A stretch of 28,494 nt of DNA from Alysiella sp. GTDB taxonomy: Bacteria > Pseudomonadota > Gammaproteobacteria > Burkholderiales > Neisseriaceae. The notes beneath the pieces were generated by a model. The model searched no databases and was not told the origin of the DNA. It saw only the letters and a list, made by a program, of their open reading frames with translations. The stretch is from positions 1 to 28,494 of the forward strand of contig NZ_JAUNEC010000022.1 of the NCBI RefSeq assembly GCF_030525755.1. The letters are read 5' to 3'. A program made the translations under genes and the position numbers. Numbering within the stretch: position 1 is the stretch's first letter; each line of letters begins with the position of its first letter. Below are positions 22,660 to 28,494 of the stretch, in pieces.

Positions 22660-22857
22660 ATGAATCGCATCAAACTTTACCGCAAACAAAATCAACTCTC
22701 ACAACAGGAATTGGCAAATTTGGTAGAAGTGTCGCGCCAAACCATCAATTTAATTGAAAACCAAGACTACAACCCCACGCTGGCTTTATGTATCCGTATC
22801 GCCAAAGCGTTGAATACCGATTTAAACACACTTTTTTGGGACGAAAATCATGAATAA
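22660..22857 (+). CDS. Small XRE-family HTH transcriptional regulator
   Basis: A 65-aa protein, MNRIKLYRKQNQLSQQELAN then LVEVSRQTINLIENQDYNPT, which is almost entirely an XRE helix-turn-helix of the Cro/YozG type. The start is set at 22660 because the -10 box and expected transcript start lie downstream of the earlier in-frame ATGs. No clear Shine-Dalgarno sequence is seen in the roughly 25-nt leader, which is made up of the second operator arm. The stop overlaps the start of the next gene by eight bases. Pairs of this type of regulator with a membrane protein are common, and the regulator usually controls the pair. Confidence 0.9.
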   Translation: MNRIKLYRKQNQLSQQELANLVEVSRQTINLIENQDYNPTLALCIRIAKALNTDLNTLFWDENHE

Positions 22858-23347
22858 ATCCACCAAAAAACCGCATGGCAATTTGCTGGACTATGCTGTT
22901 GGCAAACAAGATGAACGTGAACGTCAGGAAACCATGCAAAGATTGAGCCATTTGGCTGTGAGTGTGTATTTTTTGTCTTTTATTGTGTGGGCTTTCAGCA
23001 TGATTTTGGATTGGGAAATGGGCAAAAATGCGATTTGGCTGTTTATTGCATTGGCTTATTTTGTACATGGAAACAAAAAAATCAACCATTTAGCCGATGA
23101 AACGCTGTCTGAAACCCACATCACACCCCAAAACGCCACAGTCATGCTGCAACAAGCACGCAAAACTGCATGGATTAAAGGCATATTGGTGGCAAGCATG
23201 ATTTATGGATTGATTGCTTTGCAGCAGCCTGAATACCGTTTGGGTGCATTGTTTTTTGCTGTGCCAACCGCTTTAATCATTGCGTGGGGATTGTATCGCA
23301 GCGCAAAAAAACACATTCAGCAAGAATGGGCTGAATGGGAAAACTGA
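22850..23347 (+). CDS. Four-helix inner-membrane protein coupled to the HTH regulator
   Basis: A 165-aa protein with a polar N-terminus (MNKSTKKPHGNLLDYAVGKQ) and four hydrophobic segments: about LAVSVYFLSFIVWAFSMI, AIWLFIALAYFVHG, WIKGILVASMIYGLIAL and LGALFFAVPTALIIAWGLY. It ends in a basic/acidic cytoplasmic tail. The ATG overlaps the end of the HTH gene (ATGAATAA), so both are translated from one mRNA under the autoregulated promoter. Family and function are not recognised. It is probably a small inner-membrane protein whose level is set by its HTH partner. Confidence 0.8.
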   Translation: MNKSTKKPHGNLLDYAVGKQDERERQETMQRLSHLAVSVYFLSFIVWAFSMILDWEMGKNAIWLFIALAYFVHGNKKINHLADETLSETHITPQNATVMLQQARKTAWIKGILVASMIYGLIALQQPEYRLGALFFAVPTALIIAWGLYRSAKKHIQQEWAEWEN

Positions 23348-23368
23348 TTTCAATTTCACAAATCCATT

Positions 23369-23383
23369 TTCAGGCAGCCTGAA
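23369..23383. repeat. DNA uptake-like sequence
   Basis: A complete TTCAGGCAGCCTGAA 15-mer between the membrane protein gene and yigZ. Confidence 0.75.
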
Positions 23384-23392
23384 AGCAACAAA

Positions 23393-24010
23393 ATGACCCA
23401 AATCAACACCTACAAAACCCTATCCGCCCCCTGCCAAGCCGAATTGAAAGACAAAGGCAGCCGTTTCATCGCCTATGCCTACCCCATTTTGACGGCAGAC
23501 GAAGTCAAAACCATCGTGGATAATTTGCGCCAAGAACACCACAAAGCCCGCCATTGGTGCTACGCCTACCGTTTGGGGGTGGACGGCAACCAATTCCGCG
23601 CCAACGATGACGGTGAACCGTCAGGCAGCGCAGGTCGCCCGATTTTGGGGCAAATTGATTCGTTTGAATTGACCGATTGTTTGGTGGTGGTGGTGCGCTA
23701 TTTTGGCGGGACTTTGCTGGGCGTGTCGGGCTTGATTCACGCCTATAAAACCAGTACGCAAATGGCTTTACAGGCAGCCCAAATCATTGAAAAAAATATT
23801 GAAAAGACGGTTTGTTTGCGTTGCGACTATCCGCATTTGAATGACGCTTTACGCATTGCCAAAAATCACCACGCCCAAATCATCGCGCAAGATTTACAAC
23901 TGGATTGCCGTTTGACCGTGCGTGTGCCTTTGGCGGATTTTGCGGCGGCAATGGCGGCGTGGCAGCATACTAGGGCGATTGATGTGATTGATGAACAAAA
24001 AACCGTGTGA
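23393..24010 (+). CDS. yigZ: YigZ/IMPACT (UPF0029) family protein
   Basis: A 205-aa protein of the UPF0029 family. The conserved signature is complete: KGSRFIAYAYPI, HKARHWCYAYRLG, RANDDGEPSGSAGRPILGQI and CLVVVVRYFGGTLLGVSGLI. The C-terminal ferredoxin-like domain runs from about residue 135 to the end. The bacterial family member is cytoplasmic and related to the eukaryotic translation regulator IMPACT; its reaction is unknown. The start lies nine bases after an uptake-like sequence, with GAAAGCAACAAA as a weak ribosome binding site. A rho-independent terminator overlaps its stop codon. Confidence 0.93.
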   Translation: MTQINTYKTLSAPCQAELKDKGSRFIAYAYPILTADEVKTIVDNLRQEHHKARHWCYAYRLGVDGNQFRANDDGEPSGSAGRPILGQIDSFELTDCLVVVVRYFGGTLLGVSGLIHAYKTSTQMALQAAQIIEKNIEKTVCLRCDYPHLNDALRIAKNHHAQIIAQDLQLDCRLTVRVPLADFAAAMAAWQHTRAIDVIDEQKTV

Positions 24011-24034
24011 AATTGTGTTTCACACGTTTTTTTT
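24004..24034 (+). terminator. Rho-independent terminator of yigZ
   Basis: CGTGTGAAA (24004-24012) pairs with TTTCACACG (24018-24026) around TTGTG and is followed by eight Ts. The stem contains the yigZ stop codon. Confidence 0.93.
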
Positions 24035-24077
24035 CAGGCAGCTTGATTGGGAGAAAGGAGTTTAAAAAACACAATGA

Positions 24078-24269
24078 TTAGAATAGGTTGGGAAATTGTG
24101 CTTTTAAATCTTCATCGGTACGCGTTAGATGTGCACGAATTTCGTTGAATTCTAATGTTTGAATGGTGTGTTGTGTATGGGATATGTCTGCGCCCAAGTT
24201 TTTTAATTTTTGAATGAGACTTTCCATTAACATGGTTTCTAACGCACTTTGTCCTTCTTTTGAATTCAT
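24078..24269 (-). CDS. 63-aa helical protein, unknown
   Basis: The product MNSKEGQSALETMLMESLIQ continues with KLKNLGADISHTQHTIQTLE and ends FPNLF. It is predicted to be almost entirely helical, soluble and without cysteines. AAAGAAAGG lies at a good distance before the ATG, which supports expression. It lies downstream of argF on the same strand, 64 bp away, and may be co-transcribed with it. No family is recognised. Confidence 0.6.
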   Translation of the reverse strand: MNSKEGQSALETMLMESLIQKLKNLGADISHTQHTIQTLEFNEIRAHLTRTDEDLKAQFPNLF

Positions 24270-24333
24270 GGTTTTAACCTTTCTTTAAATGAGATAAATG
24301 AAAAAATGTATTAGGTATGCTTGAATGCAGGGT

Positions 24334-25341
24334 TTATTGTGCCAATGATGCAACCATGACAGCTTTAATGGTGTGCATGCGATTTTCTGCTTGGTCAAAC
24401 ACAATGCTGGCCGACGATTCAAATACTTCTTCGGTTACTTCAATGCCATTGGCAAATTCAGGGTACTGTTGGACAATTTTGCATCCTGTTACCGTTTCGG
24501 TATTGTGGAATGCAGGTAAACAATGCATGAATTTGGTGTATGGATTGCCTGTTGCTGCCATCAATGTGGCATTCACTTGATAGGGTTTTAAAGCGGTGAT
24601 GCGTTCTGCCCACACTTCAGGGGGTTCGCCCATGGAAACCCACACATCGGTATGTACAAAATCCACATTTTGAATGGCTGCTTGAATGTTGTCTGTAATC
24701 AATAAACGTGCGCCACTTTCTTGGGCGAATTGCTTGCATTGGGCAATCAAAGCTGCTTCGGGTTGCAAGTTTTTGGGTGCGGCAATGCGTACGTCCATGC
24801 CCAATTTTGCGCCTATCATTAACAGTGAGTTACCCATATTGTTGCGTGCATCACCCAAATAAACATAGCTGATTTGATTTAAAGGCTTATTGCTGTGTTC
24901 CAGCATGGTCAGTACGTCTGCCAACATTTGTGTGGGGTGCCATTCATCGGTTAAACCGTTGAACACGGGTACGCCTGCATATTGTGCTAACTCTTCCACA
25001 ATTTCTTGCGAAAACCCGCGATATTCAATGGCATCGTACATTCTACCTAACACGCGTGCGGTATCTTTGATACTTTCTTTGTGTCCGATTTGTGAGGATT
25101 GAGGGTCAATATAGGTAACATTTGCGCCTTGGTCGTGTGCTGCTACTTCAAAGGCACAGCGTGTGCGGGTGGAGGTTTTTTCAAAAATCAGTGCGATGTT
25201 TTTGCCACGCAAACGTGGCTGTTCGGTACCATTGTATTTGGCGTGCTTTAAATCGCGTGCCAAATCCAACAAAAAACGGATTTCCTGTGGGGTGTGGCGC
25301 GACAAGCTCAATAAATGGCGGTTGTGCAAATTGAAAGGCAT
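24334..25341 (-). CDS. argF: Ornithine carbamoyltransferase
   Basis: This enzyme of arginine biosynthesis transfers a carbamoyl group from carbamoyl phosphate to ornithine to give citrulline; it can also serve catabolism. The start at 25339-25341 gives 335 aa and is preceded by AAAGGAAATCCC. The carbamoyl-phosphate loop STRTR is at 57-61 in EKTSTRTRCAFEV. Further motifs are DEWHPTQMLAD, the ornithine-binding SMGEP segment and FMHCLPAFHN. The protein is full length. No other arg genes are adjacent, and there is no arcA or arcC to suggest the deiminase pathway, so a biosynthetic role is more likely. Confidence 0.96.
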   Translation of the reverse strand: MPFNLHNRHLLSLSRHTPQEIRFLLDLARDLKHAKYNGTEQPRLRGKNIALIFEKTSTRTRCAFEVAAHDQGANVTYIDPQSSQIGHKESIKDTARVLGRMYDAIEYRGFSQEIVEELAQYAGVPVFNGLTDEWHPTQMLADVLTMLEHSNKPLNQISYVYLGDARNNMGNSLLMIGAKLGMDVRIAAPKNLQPEAALIAQCKQFAQESGARLLITDNIQAAIQNVDFVHTDVWVSMGEPPEVWAERITALKPYQVNATLMAATGNPYTKFMHCLPAFHNTETVTGCKIVQQYPEFANGIEVTEEVFESSASIVFDQAENRMHTIKAVMVASLAQ

Positions 25342-25505
25342 GGGATTTCCTTTATTAATGCGACAAAATGCAGTTAAGCTGCCTGAAACACATGGCAGCC
25401 TCTCAAAATTCAAATAAGCTCCAATTATGCGTGAAATAGCAGCTTCTTGCACGATTTGTTTCAGGCAGCTTGAAAATAGTGTTGTTTAAAAAGCATCATA
25501 AATAG
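25342..25505. other. argF upstream region
   Basis: The gap upstream of argF contains the ribosome binding site and uptake-like partial sequences (GCTGCCTGAA near 25378 and TTTCAGGCAGCTTGAA near 25459). I see no clear promoter. Confidence 0.4.
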
Positions 25506-25599
25506 TCACAGAATTGAGAAAGTAGCACGTTGTTGTCAACGCCTCTACTACCATACATGGCTCTCGTTGTTGCCTTATATTGCTTTTTCACTTCTATGA
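25506..25599. repeat. Second miniature element with Correia-type core
   Basis: It starts TCACAGAATTGAGAAAG and ends TGCTTTTTCACTTCTATGA, 94 bp, with imperfect terminal inverted repeats. The right half is nearly identical to that of the element at 15762-15858 (CTCGTTGT, GCCTTA and the end); the left half of the core has diverged. Similarity continues past the right end (GTTCGTTTT, TTTGTA), and CTTTTTCTTTATTCTATATG at about 25647-25666 resembles a further terminal repeat, so the unit may be longer or nested. Confidence 0.65.
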
Positions 25600-25855
25600 T
25601 TATAATTGCGTTCGTTTTGAAGTGTTGTTTGTATTGTCTTGCTGCCTTTTTCTTTATTCTATATGTTGTGAACTGAATGGAAAAACAGAATATAAGTGGG
25701 AGTGCAATTTTTTTCGCCCTGCACTTGTTACTATTTTTAAATGGTTTAATGATAAATTGTGTTTGGTCAGCCATATTTGGGCATATATGACAAGATTTTT
25801 CAACTGCCACAACTGAAACAAGACAGATGTGAAATCTGCTTGCAAAAGTTTTCAT
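25600..25855. other. AT-rich gap, no convincing gene
   Basis: The region between the miniature element and the selO remnant has low-complexity AT-rich sequence and only short frames. A short plus-strand frame ending FQLPQLKQDRCEICLQKFSF just before 25872 looks coding-like, with a CxxC, but has no plausible start. It may be the end of a lost gene. Confidence 0.4.
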
Positions 25856-27145
25856 TCAACTGGAACAGCTGATTACACAAACGGGGGTGTCATCATCGGG
25901 TGGTAATGCCAAATCTGCATAATCGGCTTGTTCGGTAAACGGCGTTTTGAGACAGTTTTGTAAACGGTGAATTGCAGCAAAATCGCCTTGCTGTGCCAAT
26001 TCAATTGCATGGTGTAATAAATGGTTACGTGCAATATAAAGTGGATTGACGGCATTCATTGCGGCAGCACGTTCGTTTGGGTCATGCTGTTCAGTGCGTA
26101 AACGGTTGCGGTATGTATAAAGCCAATGTTGGAAAATGGGTTCTTGCACTTTTTTACCCAATAAATTGACAAGTTTTGCAGGCAATGGGGCATTGTGTGT
26201 ACTATCCAAATCTGCCAAATATCGGAAGAATAAGGTGTAATCGCAGCGTAAGGTGTGTAAAACATGGCTTAAATCATCAAATAATGCCTCATCATTTTTT
26301 TCAGGCTGCTTGAAACCCAGTTTAGCACGCATTTGGGTGTGATAAGCTGCCTGAAATTGGGCAACAAAATCATGCAAAATCTGCGACAGTTGCTCATAAT
26401 CGGCAAGCTCTTGAAAACAGCCACCCAAACGCGATAAATTCCAATGCACGATATACGGCTGTTGATAATAGGCGTAACGTCCTTTGTGGTCGGAATGATT
26501 GCAAATATGGTGGCGATTGTATTGGTTCAAAAAGCCGTAAGGACCATAGTCTATTGTTAAACCCAATACTGACATATTATCGGTGTTCAATACGCCATGA
26601 CAGAAACCAACAGCTTGCCATGCTGCCACCAATTCGGCACTTTTTTGGCAAATAATGCAGCATAAGGTTGCACATCTTCGGCACATTCAGGGTAAAAATG
26701 GTGAATTAACCAATCTGCAAGGGTGCGAACAAGGTGGTTTTGTTTTTGGTGATAAAAATGTTCAAAATGTCCGAAACGCAAAAATGTAGGGGCGGTGCGT
26801 GTGAGAATGGCGGCGGTCTCGGCTTGTTCTCGGTAAACAGGGTGTGCACTGCCTGCCAAGCACAGGGCGCGACTGGTGGGAATGCCCAGCGCGTGCATGG
26901 CTTCGCTGGCAATGTATTCGCGGCGAATGGATGAGCGCAATACGGCACGCCCGTCTGCGAAACGCGAATAGCGAGTTTTGCCTGCACCTTTGAGTTGCCA
27001 TTCGTGGCGTGTGCCGTGTTGGTCGGTGGCTTCGCCTAATAATAATGCTCGCCCGTCTCCAAGTTGTCCCGCCCAAATGCCGAATTGGTGTCCGCTGTAA
27101 ACGCTGGCTATGGGGTGAGGATTATCCAGTTTCAGGCAGCCTGAA
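25856..27145 (-). pseudogene. selO: Damaged SelO (YdiU) protein adenylyltransferase
   Basis: SelO is a pseudokinase-fold enzyme that transfers AMP to protein Ser/Thr/Tyr residues and is conserved from bacteria to mitochondria. Two frames together cover most of it. The first (to 26587) has YSGHQFGIWAGQLGDGRALL, then LKGAGKTRYSRFADGRAVLR, SSIRREY and FLRFGHFEHF. The second has VAAWQAVGFCHGVLNTDNMS, VLGLTIDYGPYGF, and CNHSDHKGRYAYYQQP to the normal C-terminus. Two lesions are seen. The frames are joined at an A6 run (T6 at 26641-26646 on the plus strand) where one extra A would restore ...LFAKKSAELVA.... The first 70 or so residues of the family are absent, the coding homology starting at an uptake-like sequence directly after the neighbouring gene. 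I take it to be a pseudogene. Confidence 0.85.
27131..27145. repeat. DNA uptake-like sequence at the truncated selO start
   Basis: A complete TTCAGGCAGCCTGAA 15-mer lies exactly where recognisable SelO sequence begins, between it and the DUF1963 gene. It probably marks the recombination junction. Confidence 0.75.
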
Positions 27146-27151
27146 AACCCA

Positions 27152-27988
27152 TCAACAACAATCCATCGTAAAAAACGCTTTATCAAACGCCAGATTTTTC
27201 AAATCTTCGGGGCGGATAAAGAAATTGCCCACACCGCAATCGCCCCACAAAATATCCACGCCTTCGTTATAAGTTCCCCAATCGCTAACCAATTGGAATA
27301 ACAGTACATAATCTTTCAAATCATACGAGCCATAACCGCGCACATCGTCTTGCGTGAAATACGGATAACCACCTACGCGATGTTGTTCGCTGTTTGAAAA
27401 TTCATCGTATTTGTCGTGTAAATCCCATTCGTAATCATCGTCTTCGGATTTTTCGTCCAAAAAATCAAATAATTCAGGCACCACTTTACCAAAAGCAAAA
27501 TCGTGTTGCGTAATCGGCTGTGGCGTGGCAGCCTGAAAATGAATTTGGTAACTGTGATTAGGCGGAAACGGTACGCCATAATCGTTTTCATCAAATTGAA
27601 CAAAATCAAAATCTTGTTGCAATTCATCTGCGTTTTCAACCACATCAGCATGGTAAATCAATTTGTAGCGCGAATTGTCTGTGTAGTCATCAAAATTGAT
27701 GCCATAACAATCGTCTTTGCCGTCAATGAAAAACTGCAAAATGCCCTTGCTCGGAAAATCAGGCAAGGCGGGCATTTGCGCGAAATTGATTTGCGCCAAA
27801 AAGAACAAAGGCTCGCCATCAGGATTGTTTGGATAAGCAAAATCGCGTGGTAAATAAGGCTTGCCGCCCACTTTGCTGTCCCACAATTGCGTGGGCGTGG
27901 CGGTCAGCGTGAATGGTGCGCTGGGCTTGCAACTGGCGATGATTTCATCGGCAAAATCTTGAAACTCAACAGGAATATTTAATGACAT
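27152..27988 (-). CDS. DUF1963 (YwqG-like) protein
   Basis: A 278-aa soluble, acidic protein. The DUF1963 signature is visible in SKVGGKPYLPRDFAYPNNPD, then GEPLFFLAQINFAQMPALPD and KGILQFFIDG. The later part has HRVGGYPYFTQDDVR, VLLFQLVSDWG, and the closing WGDCGVGNFFIRPEDLKNLA. The family is widespread in bacteria, often next to toxin or immunity genes, and its biochemical role is unknown. GGGAAAGCAG precedes the ATG. Its stop is close to the truncated start of selO, consistent with a deletion or insertion that replaced the selO N-terminus. Confidence 0.88.
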   Translation of the reverse strand: MSLNIPVEFQDFADEIIASCKPSAPFTLTATPTQLWDSKVGGKPYLPRDFAYPNNPDGEPLFFLAQINFAQMPALPDFPSKGILQFFIDGKDDCYGINFDDYTDNSRYKLIYHADVVENADELQQDFDFVQFDENDYGVPFPPNHSYQIHFQAATPQPITQHDFAFGKVVPELFDFLDEKSEDDDYEWDLHDKYDEFSNSEQHRVGGYPYFTQDDVRGYGSYDLKDYVLLFQLVSDWGTYNEGVDILWGDCGVGNFFIRPEDLKNLAFDKAFFTMDCC

Positions 27989-28064
27989 AATCTGCTTTCC
28001 CTTTTTAAAGTTAATTTAACGCGAGTTTGGGATAAAAGTCATTGATAAATTTAAGTAACCCAGT

Positions 28065-28157
28065 TCCCTCTCCTGTGGGAGAGGGTTAGGGAGAGGGTAA
28101 AACGCTCAATGCTCAACGATTTTTCCCTCTCCCCAGCCCTCTCCCAAAGGAGAGGGA
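28065..28157. repeat. Inverted pair of CCCTCTCC-type palindromic repeats
   Basis: Each arm is itself a CCCTCTCC ... GGAGAGGG palindrome followed or preceded by AGGGAGAGGG. Arm 1 (28065-28098) and arm 2 (28124-28157) are complementary to each other with only a few mismatches, around a spacer with GCTCAATGCTCAACG. The type is the same as the repeat at 116-157. It lies between DUF1963 and the isocitrate dehydrogenase gene and could act as a transcription stop or RNA-stabilising structure. Confidence 0.75.
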
Positions 28158-28226
28158 GTAGGTTGCTGGAATATCAACGATTGCATTTCAGGCTGCCTGT
28201 AATCATTTCAAATCACATGATTGAAA

Positions 28227-28494
28227 TTACAACGCGTCAATCACTGCATTCAATTTCACGCTGGGGCGCATGGCTTGGGCAACTTTGTCGGCATCAACAA
28301 AATAATAGCCGTTCAAATCCACCGCTTTGCCTGCGCCGCTTGCCAATTCCGCCAAAATTTCGCTTTCTTGGCTGGCTAATTTTTCGGCAACGGGCGCAAA
28401 AGTCGCTTTCAAATCCGCGTCTTTGTCTTGCGCTGCCAGAGCTTGCGCCCAATACAAAGCGATGTAGAAATGGCTGCCGCGATTGTCCAATTCG
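28227..28494 (-). CDS. icd: Monomeric NADP-dependent isocitrate dehydrogenase, C-terminal end
   Basis: The last 88 residues are in the window, reading ELDNRGSHFYIALYWAQALA at the edge and ending KVAQAMRPSVKLNAVIDAL. This is the C-terminus of the roughly 740-aa monomeric isocitrate dehydrogenase, which oxidises isocitrate to 2-oxoglutarate in the citrate cycle. It is unrelated in length to the dimeric enzyme. The frame continues past the window edge, so only the 3' end is seen. A partial uptake-like sequence (GGCTGCCTGTA) follows the stop. Confidence 0.92.
   Translation of the reverse strand, partial: ELDNRGSHFYIALYWAQALAAQDKDADLKATFAPVAEKLASQESEILAELASGAGKAVDLNGYYFVDADKVAQAMRPSVKLNAVIDAL

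Noticed and set aside
25496..25855. 119-aa minus-strand frame downstream of the selO remnant
   Set aside because: It spans the miniature element at 25506-25599 and AT-rich sequence, has no family resemblance and no ribosome binding site; most likely spurious.
26580..26690. Programmed -1 frameshift at the A6 tract of selO
   Set aside because: The tract could slip, but no downstream stimulator was recognised and the gene also lacks its N-terminus, so a simple inactivating deletion is more economical.
1..28494. CRISPR array, tRNA or rRNA
   Set aside because: No regularly spaced repeat series and no cloverleaf or rRNA-like sequence was seen; the frequent short repeats are uptake-like sequences at irregular spacing.

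Overview
The window is a chromosomal segment of a member of the Neisseriaceae, most likely from the Kingella/Simonsiella/Alysiella side of the family. The main evidence is a dense scatter of DNA-uptake-like sequences: at least fifteen complete TTCAGGCAGCCTGAA 15-mers (either strand) plus variants carrying AGGCTACCTGAA. These match the AGGCAGCCTGAA / AGGCTGCCTGAA / AGGCTACCTGAA dialects known from Kingella, Simonsiella and Eikenella rather than the Neisseria ATGCCGTCTGAA form. A Correia-type repeat and core genes of neisserial type agree. The species cannot be named from this window.

Positions 1 to about 5766 are the left, early part of a Mu-like transposable prophage. Read leftwards it runs: a divergent HTH/ORF6C-like regulator (+), a Ner-type regulator, MuA transposase with an intact DDE triad, a MuB-type AAA ATPase, and a string of small early genes leaving the window at base 1. 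A perfect 13-bp-arm palindrome sits at the divergent control region. Beyond the regulator is a cluster of TGTAYAAGT sites that looks like the transposase-binding left end. Right behind it is the 3' part of an S24-type repressor gene (5787-6023) closed by a strong terminator. The prophage may have landed inside an older phage repressor gene.

From 6367 to 10686 there is a periplasmic amino-acid-binding lipoprotein, a Correia-like miniature element, a large SUKH-domain protein, and an Imm26-family immunity protein. The last is preceded by a translationally coupled short ORF that may be the stump of a toxin C-terminus.

From 10706 to about 24300 the content is mostly housekeeping: oligopeptidase A (prlC), DprA, IspF, a small membrane protein, a DciA-type helicase loader, EtfB and EtfA, a small secreted protein, threonine aldolase, an alpha/beta hydrolase, a DUF711 protein, a DUF1287 lipoprotein, a two-gene HTH/membrane-protein operon with a clearly readable promoter-operator, and YigZ. 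Four parS sites (two with the central CACGTG, two with CACATG) lie between 18093 and 22043, so this segment is probably close to the replication origin and acts as part of the chromosome-partition centromere.

From 24334 to the end come argF, a second Correia-core element, a doubly damaged selO (missing N-terminus plus a frameshift at an A6 tract), a DUF1963 protein, a pair of inverted CCCTCTCC-type repeats, and the C-terminal end of monomeric isocitrate dehydrogenase. I see no tRNA, rRNA or CRISPR array. The least expected signals are the parS cluster, the Correia-type cores carrying two different kinds of terminal repeat, and the apparent prophage-in-repressor junction.
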